From JBIQLO01 sp044464175 (GTDB lineage: Bacteria; Planctomycetota; Phycisphaerae; Tepidisphaerales; Tepidisphaeraceae), in NCBI GenBank assembly GCA_044464175.1, contig JBIQLO010000055.1, positions 1-19,994 of the forward strand: a DNA stretch of 19,994 bases. The letters run 5' to 3'. A program made the position numbers and the translations under genes. Below, piece by piece: positions 13,835 to 19,994 of this stretch (within the stretch, counting starts at the first letter, position 1; each line of letters begins with the position of its first letter). The notes under the pieces are model-generated. The model worked only from the letters and a program-made list of their open reading frames with translations, was not told the origin of the DNA and did not search any database.

Positions 13835-14674
13835 ATGGCAACCGACAAACCAATGACGTTGACGCCGCCCGACCGCAAGACCGAAGGGGTTCCGGTGGGG
13901 CTGTGGCTGCGCTGCTCCGAGTGCGGCGAGATGCTCTTCCGCAAGGTGGTGGATGAGGCCCTGCACGTCTGCCCGGCCTGCGACCACCATTTCCGGATCA
14001 GCGCCCGCACGCGCATCGACCAACTGGTCGATCCCGGCAGCTTCGAGGAGATGTTCGCCGACCTGGAGCCGGCCGACCCCCTGAAGTTCGTGGACAAAAA
14101 GGCATACAAGGACCGTCTCAAGCAGGAACAGGCCAAGACGGGCAACCCCGACGCCATTGTCTGCGGCAAGGGGTTCATCAAGGGGCGGCCGCTCATGCTG
14201 GCCGTCATGGACCCCACGTTCATGATGGGCTCCATGGGCAGCGTCGTGGGCGAGAAGATCACGCTGGCCATCGAGGAGGCCGTCCGGCAGAAGCTCCCCA
14301 TCCTGATCGTCAGTTGTTCCGGCGGGGCGCGGATGCAGGAGTCGGCGCTGTCGCTGATGCAGATGGCCAAGACCTCCGCGGCCCTGGCCCGCCTGGACGA
14401 TGCGGGGCTGCTGTTCATCAGCCTCCTGGCCGACCCGACCACCGGCGGCGTCACCGCCAGCTTCGCCATGCTGGGTGATTTCATCATCGCCGAGCCCAAG
14501 GCCCTGATCGGCTTCGCCGGCCCGCGCACGATCTGGAACACGATCAAGGTCGAACTGCCCGAAGGGTTCCAGCGCAGCGAATTTCTGCAGGAGCACGGCT
14601 TCGTCGATTTCGTCGTCCACCGCAAGGACCTCCGCAGCGAAATCGCGCGCCTGATCGACTACTGCGGGAAGTGA
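13835..14674 (+). CDS. accD: Acetyl-CoA carboxylase carboxyltransferase subunit beta
   Basis: A 279-residue AccD. The N-terminal zinc ribbon is CSEC (Cys27, Cys30) and CPAC (Cys46, Cys49). The crotonase-like carboxyltransferase domain follows, with DAIVCGKGFIKGRPL, MMGSMGSVVGEKI, the oxyanion-forming segment SCSGGARMQES (160-170), DPTTGGVTASFAMLGD and IGFAGPRTIWNTI. With AccA it moves the carboxyl group from carboxybiotin to acetyl-CoA, giving malonyl-CoA for fatty acid synthesis. The start is uncertain. An in-frame ATG at 13763 has a CATAAA 8 nt upstream, but codons 13763-13834 lack the strong G/C third-position bias of the gene body, so 13835 is preferred. accA is not in the window. Confidence 0.95.
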   Translation: MATDKPMTLTPPDRKTEGVPVGLWLRCSECGEMLFRKVVDEALHVCPACDHHFRISARTRIDQLVDPGSFEEMFADLEPADPLKFVDKKAYKDRLKQEQAKTGNPDAIVCGKGFIKGRPLMLAVMDPTFMMGSMGSVVGEKITLAIEEAVRQKLPILIVSCSGGARMQESALSLMQMAKTSAALARLDDAGLLFISLLADPTTGGVTASFAMLGDFIIAEPKALIGFAGPRTIWNTIKVELPEGFQRSEFLQEHGFVDFVVHRKDLRSEIARLIDYCGK

Positions 14675-14685
14675 GGGGACGGTTT

Positions 14686-14711
14686 ACCACAGAGACACAG
14701 AGGACACGGAG
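14686..14711 (+). repeat. 26-bp dispersed repeat, left copy
   Basis: ACCACAGAGACACAGAGGAC... recurs in inverted orientation at 15515-15540 (23 of 26 positions) and is related to the inner arms of the palindrome at 3231-3392. The two copies flank the small membrane protein gene. Confidence 0.7.
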
Positions 14712-14716
14712 CCGTC

Positions 14717-14736
14717 TAGGGTGGGCAACGCCCGCC
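14717..14736. repeat. Solo palindrome TAGGGTGGGC-AAC-GCCCGCC
   Basis: A 7-bp stem with an AAC loop, the same design as 264-279. It sits just after the 26-bp repeat. Confidence 0.5.
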
Positions 14737-14744
14737 ATGCAGTT

Positions 14745-15365
14745 CTATTGTTCCGCCCGGCCTCCCGATTTGACGGCATCTTCCAGGATGGTCTCCAACC
14801 CATTTGCGTGAAACGTGCCGAGATTCCATCCATCACCGCCGGGGTTTGACCAGATATAGATCAGGGTGCCATTGGCATCGCCCGCCAGGGTGGCACACAC
14901 ACTAAAATGATAGACGCCATCCGAGGTGACCATCTCAACCTGCGTAGTCCATCGGGCTTCCGGATGATTCGGCGAGAATGCGACCTTCTTGCTGAGAATC
15001 TCGGCGATCTGCCGAATGCGGGCCGGATCGTCGATCACAACGTCCACGGGCGTGAGCGGCTGATAGGGCTTCGGCGCTCCCGCCTTGATGATAAAACGCT
15101 CGATCCGCTCGGGAGGCGTGTGGAAGATATGTTGGAAGAGCCGCTGTCGCGTGCCAGGCGTTGGAGAGGTGAAAAGGATCGCCAGGACGACGATGCCCCC
15201 GACCAGGGAAAACACGAGACCTATCACGCCAGCGACCGGATCGCCCTTTTTCCCGTTGGCATTGCGGTCGCCGCGTCCAAACCGCCAGAACACCGTCAAT
15301 CCAATGATGAAGAAAACTATGCCCAAAAGAAGCGGAAATATATAGTAGATGAAGACGTTCGACAT
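14745..15365 (-). CDS. Small two-helix membrane protein, hypothetical
   Basis: A 206-residue protein that I cannot assign. Two membrane helices are clear: about 5-28 (IYYIFPLLLGIVFFIIGLTV) and about 44-66 (VAGVIGLVFSLVGGIVVLAI), joined by a short charged loop rich in Arg, Asp and Lys. The soluble C-terminal domain (about 80-206) has IERFIIKAGAPKPYQPLTPV, DPARIRQIAEILSKK and LIYIWSNPGGDGWNLGTFHA, looking like an alternating beta-strand fold. No catalytic motif is visible. The gene is flanked by inverted 26-bp repeats and lies opposite accD and ligA, unlike its housekeeping neighbours. That suggests later insertion. Confidence 0.75.
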   Translation of the reverse strand: MSNVFIYYIFPLLLGIVFFIIGLTVFWRFGRGDRNANGKKGDPVAGVIGLVFSLVGGIVVLAILFTSPTPGTRQRLFQHIFHTPPERIERFIIKAGAPKPYQPLTPVDVVIDDPARIRQIAEILSKKVAFSPNHPEARWTTQVEMVTSDGVYHFSVCATLAGDANGTLIYIWSNPGGDGWNLGTFHANGLETILEDAVKSGGRAEQ

Positions 15366-15460
15366 TGATTTCCCACAAAGTCAGTCAAATGGTCCGCGAG
15401 GCGAATCCTGCAAGATTACCATCCGTCACGCGGACAAGTTGGATCGTGCCACATTAAACA

Positions 15461-15490
15461 ATCTGTGTCCATCCGTGCCCCATCTGTGGC
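15461..15490 (-). repeat. 30-bp dispersed repeat related to 3363-3392
   Basis: ATCTGTGTCCATCCGTGCCC... matches 3363-3392 at 28 of 30 positions. Here it precedes the 26-bp module (15515-15540), whereas at 3316-3392 it follows it, so the modules assort separately. Confidence 0.7.
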
Positions 15491-15514
15491 AACCTTTGCG
15501 ACGTCGCGGCGAGC

Positions 15515-15540
15515 CTCCGTGCCCTCCGCGTCTCTGTGGT
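15515..15540 (-). repeat. 26-bp dispersed repeat, right copy
   Basis: Inverted relative to 14686-14711 (23 of 26 identical). With 15461-15490 it takes up much of the gap before ligA. Confidence 0.7.
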
Positions 15541-15556
15541 GAATCCCTCCGCCCCC

Positions 15557-15585
15557 ATGACAAACGCCGCCGGACAAGCCACAAT
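15557..15585 (+). promoter_or_regulatory. Putative ligA promoter
   Basis: ATGACA (15557-15562, 5 of 6), a 17-nt spacer and CACAAT (15580-15585, 4 of 6) end 6 nt before the ligA ATG. No SD. A leaderless start is implied. Confidence 0.45.
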
Positions 15586-15591
15586 TCCCCC

Positions 15592-17592
15592 ATGTCCATC
15601 GCCCAGCAACTGGCCGAGCTTCGCCGGCAGATCAACCACCACAACGACCTTTACTACGTCCACGCCAAGCCCGAGATCAGCGACCAGGCCTACGACCGCC
15701 TCATGCGCCAGTTGATCGAGCTGGAGTCGGCCCATCCGGAACTCATCACGCCCGATTCCCCCTCCCAGCGCGTCGGCGGTGCGCCGATCGAGGGATTTAA
15801 AACCGTCGAGCACGCCATCCCGATGATGAGCATCGACAACACCTACGCGCCGGAGGACCTGCGCGCCTTCGACGACCGCGTCCGCAAGGCCCTGGGTGAG
15901 GAACCGTACCGCTATGTGCTGGAGCCGAAGGTGGACGGCGTGGCCATTTCGCTGCGCTATGAAGACGGCCTGCTGGTGCTGGGGGCGACGCGCGGCAACG
16001 GGCGGCGGGGGGATAACGTCACCGCCAACATCCGCACCATCCGGGGCATCCCGCTGCGCTTGAAAGGGGAGGGGGCTGTTCCGCGGGTGCTGGAGGTGCG
16101 CGGCGAGGTTTACATGCCCGCGGCCGAGTTCCAGCGCATCAACCAGCAGCGCCAGGCCGCCGGGGAGGAGATTTTCGCCAATCCCCGCAACGCCACCGCC
16201 GGCACGCTCAAGCGGCTGGATTCCCGCGAGGTCGCCCAGCGTCGGCTCCACTTCATCTCCCACGGCCAGGGGCAGGTGGAGCCGCCCCCGCAAACCGACT
16301 CCTACTGGCAATGGCTCCAGCAGATTCATCACTGGGGCCTGCCCATCACCGACCACGCCAGCCGCGTGGAGAATGTGGACCAGGCCCTGGAGAAGATCGA
16401 GGCCTTCGGCAAGCTGCGGGGGCAGCTGAGCTACCAGACCGACGGCATGGTGATGAAGGTCGATTCCTTCGCCCAGCGCGACAAACTGGGCGCGACCACC
16501 AAGGCGCCGCGCTGGGTCATCGCCTACAAATATCCCGCCGAGCAGATGCAGACCAAACTGCTGGGGGTCCGCTGGCAGGTGGGGAAGGGGGGAACGCTCA
16601 CCCCCGTGGCCGACCTGGAGCCCGTCTTCATCTCCGGCTCCACCGTCCAGCGCGCTACGCTCCACAACCTGGACCAGATCCGCCGCCTGGACCTGCACGA
16701 ACACGACACGATCGTGCTGGAGAAGGCGGGGGAGGTCATTCCCTATATCGTGGAGACGGTTCCGGCCAAGCGCCGGGCGCACGCCAGGCCGATCCAGCCG
16801 CCCAAAGTCTGCCCCTCCTGCGGGGCCCCGGTGGAGCAAGACAGCGACACACCTTATCTCCGCTGCGTCAACCCCGCCTGTCCCGACCAGCTCAAGGAGC
16901 GCATCAAATGGTTCACCGGCCGAAACCAGATGGACATCGATCACCTGGGGGATGTGCTGGTCGATCAACTGGTGGACAAGGGGTTGGTGCACACCTTCGC
17001 CGACCTCTATCGCCTCACCAAAGAGCAGCTCCTGGAACTGGACCGCCTGGCCGAAAAGAGCGCACAAAACATTCTCGATTCCATCGCCGCCAGCCATGAT
17101 CGACCGCTCGACCGCCTCCTGGCCGCCCTGGGCATCCGCCATGTCGGCAACCGCGTCGCCTACATTCTGGCCGCCCATTTCGGCTCCCTCGACGCATTGG
17201 CCAAAGCCACCCCCGAGGAACTGGCCGCCGTCCACGAAATCGGCCCGGCCATCGCCGACTCCGTCCATGACTTTTTCCACAATCCCGCCGGCAAGGAGGC
17301 CATCGCCCAGCTCCGCGCCGTGGGCATCGATCCCAGGATGGAAAAGCCCAGGGCCGCCGAGCAGCCCCTCCTGGGCCAGTCCATCGTCGTCACCGGGACG
17401 CTGGAACACTTCGACCGCAAACAGATCGAAGACCTGATCACCCAACTGGGCGGCAAGGCCGCCTCCAGCGTCAGCAAAAAGACCGCCTTTGTCATCGCCG
17501 GCGAATCGGCGGGCAGTAAACTGGACAAAGCCAAAAATCTCGAGGTGCCGATCCTGACCGAGGCGGAATTTCTCAAACGAATCGGGCGGTGA
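15592..17592 (+). CDS. ligA: NAD-dependent DNA ligase LigA
   Basis: A 666-residue LigA, full length for the family (about 650-680). The order is the NAD-binding Ia domain (HNDLYYVHAKPEISDQAYD, residues 17-35), the adenylation domain with active-site Lys113 in EPKVDGVAISL, the OB fold, the zinc finger Cys407, Cys410, Cys425, Cys430 (CPSC and CVNPAC), the helix-hairpin-helix segments (about 455-580) and the BRCT domain (about 590-666; VVTGTLEHFDRKQIEDLI). It seals nicks with 5' phosphate in replication and repair, using NAD+. The frame stays open to 15349, but the upstream part crosses dispersed repeats and is not coding. The ATG at 15592 starts the conserved MSIAQQLAELRRQI, with a promoter-like motif 6 nt upstream. 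Confidence 0.97.
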   Translation: MSIAQQLAELRRQINHHNDLYYVHAKPEISDQAYDRLMRQLIELESAHPELITPDSPSQRVGGAPIEGFKTVEHAIPMMSIDNTYAPEDLRAFDDRVRKALGEEPYRYVLEPKVDGVAISLRYEDGLLVLGATRGNGRRGDNVTANIRTIRGIPLRLKGEGAVPRVLEVRGEVYMPAAEFQRINQQRQAAGEEIFANPRNATAGTLKRLDSREVAQRRLHFISHGQGQVEPPPQTDSYWQWLQQIHHWGLPITDHASRVENVDQALEKIEAFGKLRGQLSYQTDGMVMKVDSFAQRDKLGATTKAPRWVIAYKYPAEQMQTKLLGVRWQVGKGGTLTPVADLEPVFISGSTVQRATLHNLDQIRRLDLHEHDTIVLEKAGEVIPYIVETVPAKRRAHARPIQPPKVCPSCGAPVEQDSDTPYLRCVNPACPDQLKERIKWFTGRNQMDIDHLGDVLVDQLVDKGLVHTFADLYRLTKEQLLELDRLAEKSAQNILDSIAASHDRPLDRLLAALGIRHVGNRVAYILAAHFGSLDALAKATPEELAAVHEIGPAIADSVHDFFHNPAGKEAIAQLRAVGIDPRMEKPRAAEQPLLGQSIVVTGTLEHFDRKQIEDLITQLGGKAASSVSKKTAFVIAGESAGSKLDKAKNLEVPILTEAEFLKRIGR

Positions 17593-17610
17593 GGCCAGGG
17601 CCGGCGTAGA

Positions 17611-17626
17611 GGCGGCTTCAGCCGCC
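17611..17626. repeat. Solo hairpin GGCGGC-TTCA-GCCGCC
   Basis: A perfect 6-bp stem with a TTCA loop after ligA. It shares its CTTCAG core with the arms of the 4903-4977 element. No T-run, so it is not a typical terminator. Confidence 0.5.
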
Positions 17627-17650
17627 GCGACCTGCTGCGGGAAACCGAAA

Positions 17651-17679
17651 TTGACACCCCGGCTTTGGGGGGCAATACT
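17651..17679 (+). promoter_or_regulatory. Putative parDE promoter
   Basis: A perfect TTGACA (17651-17656), a 17-nt spacer and AATACT (17674-17679, 4 of 6) end 6 nt before the antitoxin ATG. This is the best -35 in the window. It again implies a leaderless transcript. Confidence 0.6.
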
Positions 17680-17685
17680 TGAAGC

Positions 17686-17973
17686 ATGTCGGCCCAAGCC
17701 ACGATTCATGTCTCGCTGACACCCGAACTCAACCAGTTCGTCCAGGATCGCATTGCCGCCGGCCAGTTTCAAAATGCCGATGAGGCGGTCCAGGAGGGCT
17801 TGGAACTGCTGCGGCAACAGGAGACCGGCCGCCAGGAGGCCTTACGGGCCCTCCAGGCCAAACTCCAACGCGGCGCCGAGCAGGCGCAGCGCGGCGAATT
17901 GCTCGAGGGGCCGGAGGTGATGCGCCAGTTGCGCGCCCGTGCCCGCGGTCGGCGTGACCGCAAAGCATCATGA
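17686..17973 (+). CDS. parD: ParD-like antitoxin
   Basis: A 95-residue protein with the ParD ribbon-helix-helix N-terminus: ATIHVSLTPELNQFVQDRIA, then GQFQNADEAVQEGLELL (residues 5-43). The C-terminal half is a charged helix rich in Gln, Arg and Glu, typical of the part that wraps the toxin. It represses its operon and blocks ParE. The frame is intact. Its stop overlaps the toxin start by four bases (ATGA, 17970-17973), the usual translational coupling. A strong promoter-like motif lies just upstream. Length is slightly above the common 80-90. Confidence 0.88.
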   Translation: MSAQATIHVSLTPELNQFVQDRIAAGQFQNADEAVQEGLELLRQQETGRQEALRALQAKLQRGAEQAQRGELLEGPEVMRQLRARARGRRDRKAS

Positions 17974-18274
17974 AGACCTTCCTTATTACCCCCGAAGCCC
18001 GTCAGGACATGATGGACATCTGGGACCATGTTACCGATGAGAATCTCGACGCGGCCGATCGGATTCTGGATCGATTGGAGGAGGCCTTCGCCAAGCTTGG
18101 GGAAATGCCGGCATGGGGCATTTCCGTGAGGAGCTGCTGGATCAACGATACAAATTCTGGTCGGTCCATTCGTATGTCATCGCCTATCGGTGGGATGTTT
18201 CGCCTATTCAGGTCATTGCCGTGGTGCATGGCGCACGATGGTTGGAAGCATTTTTTCATGACCGGCTGCCCTGA
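17970..18274 (+). pseudogene. parE: ParE-like toxin with a -1 frameshift
   Basis: Residues 1-47 read as a normal ParE: MKTFLITPEARQDMMDIWDH, then DAADRILDRLEEAF. At about 18108-18116 the frame breaks. Adding one G in CCGGCATGGGG restores MPGMGHFREELLDQ and continues through KFWSVHSYVIAYRW, VIAVVHGARWLEAFFHDRLP to a TGA at 18272-18274. The repaired protein would be 101 residues, normal for ParE, a toxin of the RelE fold that poisons DNA gyrase. As written, translation continues out of frame to 18365 with unrelated residues. Either the toxin was inactivated, as antitoxin-only remnants often are, or there is a one-base sequencing or assembly error beside G runs. Confidence 0.85.
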
Positions 18275-18294
18275 GGTTCAACGGAAATTCACCT

Positions 18295-19548
18295 ATGCCC
18301 CCAACCGCCATCTCCCATCCCCAAGCCCTCGCCGCCGACGGCCAGATCCGTCTCACCTGGCTTAAAAGCACGGACCATTTCAAGCAGGACCTCCGCGACG
18401 GCACCGCCGACCGCCCCTGGCGCTTCCGCCTCCTCCGCCGTACGGAAACCGCCTTCCAGCGCGGCGAGGACTATGCCGAGTTCTTTATGGGCGGGGATGC
18501 CGCCGGAGCCGATCCGGTCTTCGAGGGCGAACTGTCCCCCGACAACCATCGCCGCTTCACCTGGACCGACACCACCGTCACCCTCCGCACCACCTACAGC
18601 TATTTTATCGAGCCGCTCGCCCCGCAGCCCGGCCGGTCCATCGGGCCCCTCGGCGTCCGCACCGTCGATCCGGAAATCTACTGGTCCTATGAACGCCTCA
18701 ATCAGGAACTCGCCGCCCTTGTCGCCGCATCCAATGGTCTGGCCCGCGTGACATCCTGCGGCTTCACCGGCGCCGGCCGGTCCATTCCCTGCCTCCACAT
18801 CGGCCATGCCGGCCCGCGTCTGGCTCTGGTCGGCCTGATTCACCCCGGCGAATCCGGCCCGGAATTAATCGTTCCCGCCCTGCGCAATCTGATCGACTCC
18901 CAGCCCGCTCTGTTCCAGTCCGCCCAGGTCCTGGCCCTCCCATCGGTCAACATCGACGGACGTGAGCAGGTGGTCGGCGGCACGCCCTGGTATCTTCGCA
19001 CCACCCCTGGCGGCGTTGATCTTAATCGCAACTTCCCGGCCGACTGGGAGAAGGTCGGGCTGGAATATGGCCTGAATACCGCCGACCCTCAGTCCATCAC
19101 CTACCGCGGCACGGAACCGGCCGGCGCTCACGAAACCCGCGCGATCATGGCCGCCCTGACCCAGCACCGCCCCGACTGCCTTCTGAGCTACCACGCCCTC
19201 TCCAGCATCTGCTCACTTCCCGCCCTGGTCGCCCGCGCTTCGGCCGACGATCAGCCTTATCAACAGCGCTGCCGCACGCTGGTGGAGGCGATGGGAAAGG
19301 GTCTGCGCCCCGGCGAACCCTACACCGACCAGTGGCTCCGCCCCGGCTGCAGCGCCGGCTCTTTGCCTCTGTGGCTCTACCGGCAATTCCACATCCCCGC
19401 CTTCGACCTGGAATTCATCGGCGACACGCCTGAGGAGCACCCCCAAATCGTTCGCGATCAGACCGACCGCCCCATGCTCGCCAAATACCAGGCCCGCCAC
19501 GCCGCAGCCCTGGCGGCCCTGCTGGCCGCCTTGCCCGCCCAAAAATAA
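18295..19548 (+). CDS. M14-family zinc carboxypeptidase-like protein
   Basis: A 417-residue protein. The N-terminal 125 residues form a beta-rich, fibronectin-like or carbohydrate-binding-like domain (TWLKSTDHFKQDL to SYFIEPLAPQPG). Residues 130-417 are an M14 metallopeptidase. Zinc ligands are His183 and Glu186 (IHPGES) and His300 (LSYHALSS). The substrate-carboxylate residues Asn245-Arg246 lie in DLNRNFP, and the general base Glu373 in FDLEF. Such enzymes cleave a C-terminal residue or a gamma-D-glutamyl bond in cell-wall peptides. No signal peptide is seen, so its substrate is probably internal, unless export uses another route. The start lies 20 nt after the intended parE stop with no good SD or -10 box, so it may be read through from parDE. 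Confidence 0.88.
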   Translation: MPPTAISHPQALAADGQIRLTWLKSTDHFKQDLRDGTADRPWRFRLLRRTETAFQRGEDYAEFFMGGDAAGADPVFEGELSPDNHRRFTWTDTTVTLRTTYSYFIEPLAPQPGRSIGPLGVRTVDPEIYWSYERLNQELAALVAASNGLARVTSCGFTGAGRSIPCLHIGHAGPRLALVGLIHPGESGPELIVPALRNLIDSQPALFQSAQVLALPSVNIDGREQVVGGTPWYLRTTPGGVDLNRNFPADWEKVGLEYGLNTADPQSITYRGTEPAGAHETRAIMAALTQHRPDCLLSYHALSSICSLPALVARASADDQPYQQRCRTLVEAMGKGLRPGEPYTDQWLRPGCSAGSLPLWLYRQFHIPAFDLEFIGDTPEEHPQIVRDQTDRPMLAKYQARHAAALAALLAALPAQK

Positions 19549-19666
19549 TTAGCCTTGGGCTCTGGCCGCTTATTGGGTAGCATGTCCCCTATCCTGTCTC
19601 GTAGGTAAGCATTTTCCCGGCCGGACCCGTCCGGCGGCCAGATCGAAATCAAATCTCGGAGGCATC

Positions 19667-19994
19667 ATGCGCCTGAGCATGAGAGAAACGCAGATTCCCT
19701 CTCTGGAACCGCCCCCGGCGGAGCCGGGTCGATCCATGTCCCCAGCGTCCCAATGGGCTGATTCGCTGGCCATGTGGCTCACCGCCGCCACGCTGGCCGT
19801 GATGATGGTCCCCGGCCAGTGGCGCGCCTATCGCCATATCCTCAACTTCGGCATCCTGCCTTCTCGCGATGCCCTCCTGCTCCAATGGAGCCTCCTGGCG
19901 CTGATCCTGGCGGCCATGCTGCCGCTGCTGCTCCTGTGCGAAGGGCTCCGCCGCCGAAAGCACCCCCGTCTTGCCTGGGGCGTGTTTGTCGCCG
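19667..19994 (+). CDS. Membrane protein, N-terminal part, hypothetical
   Basis: An open frame runs off the right edge (109 complete codons). A good Shine-Dalgarno GGAGG lies 4 nt before the ATG. After a polar, Pro-rich N-terminus (SLEPPPAEPGRSM) come two hydrophobic stretches, about residues 32-48 (ADSLAMWLTAATLAVMM) and about 73-92 (LQWSLLALILAAMLPLLLL), followed by a basic EGLRRRKH segment. It is an integral membrane protein with no recognisable family in the visible part; more helices may follow. The 118-nt gap upstream holds a CCGGAC-CC-GTCCGG hairpin (19621-19634) but no clear promoter. Confidence 0.7.
   Translation, partial: MRLSMRETQIPSLEPPPAEPGRSMSPASQWADSLAMWLTAATLAVMMVPGQWRAYRHILNFGILPSRDALLLQWSLLALILAAMLPLLLLCEGLRRRKHPRLAWGVFVA

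Noticed and set aside
15349..15591. A longer ligA from 15349
   Set aside because: The extension crosses two dispersed repeats and the start region of the opposite gene. LigA homology starts at 15592.
15454..17817. A 787-codon open frame on the minus strand
   Set aside because: Antisense shadow of ligA; crosses dispersed repeats and the ligA-parD gap.
18111..18365. Programmed frameshifting in parE
   Set aside because: No slippery heptamer or downstream pseudoknot is evident at the break, so a simple one-base deletion or sequencing error is more likely.

Overview
This is a GC-rich bacterial chromosome window that is densely coding. It carries housekeeping genes (DNA ligase LigA, AccD, HemW, a DnaQ-type exonuclease, Gmd, a FabZ-like dehydratase) beside accessory genes (two toxin-antitoxin loci, a signalling cluster, orphan membrane proteins). 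I think it comes from Planctomycetota, probably a Phycisphaerae-like lineage or a related environmental genome. The reasons are the HTH-receiver and HDOD-kinase architectures, the many short palindromic intergenic repeats and the general style of the proteins. This is inference, and no rRNA or other marker in the window confirms it. No tRNA, rRNA, CRISPR array or complete insertion sequence was seen.

Layout, left to right. Positions 1-3081, plus strand: the 3' end of a FabZ-like hotdog dehydratase, a DnaQ-like 3'-5' exonuclease, a TIM-barrel glycoside-hydrolase-like protein and a double-domain 6-pyruvoyl-tetrahydropterin-synthase-like protein. Positions 3082-3402: a nested array of palindromic repeats. 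Positions 3403-3981, minus: a DJ-1/PfpI protein. Positions 4315-8522, plus: a three-gene signalling cluster made of an HTH-receiver protein, an HDOD-GAF-histidine kinase and a receiver-GAF protein. Positions 8524-9247, minus: a HigBA-like toxin-antitoxin operon with a probable operator. Positions 9315-9881, minus: a membrane-anchored orphan. Positions 9959-12211, plus: a GT4-type glycosyltransferase and GDP-mannose 4,6-dehydratase, probably working on surface polysaccharide. Positions 12356-12441: a structured RNA candidate ending in a strong terminator. HemW (minus) and AccD (plus) are divergent. A small membrane protein (minus) follows, flanked by inverted copies of a 26-bp repeat, then LigA. 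The right end holds a ParDE module whose toxin is frameshifted, an M14 zinc carboxypeptidase and the start of a membrane protein that leaves the window.

Two window-wide patterns stand out. First, several genes without a Shine-Dalgarno sequence have a -10-like hexamer only about 5-8 nt before the start codon, which suggests leaderless transcripts. Second, many intergenic gaps hold palindromic repeats, often as a pair of identical hairpins in inverted orientation. They look like REP/BIME-type elements, but the sequence families differ from site to site.
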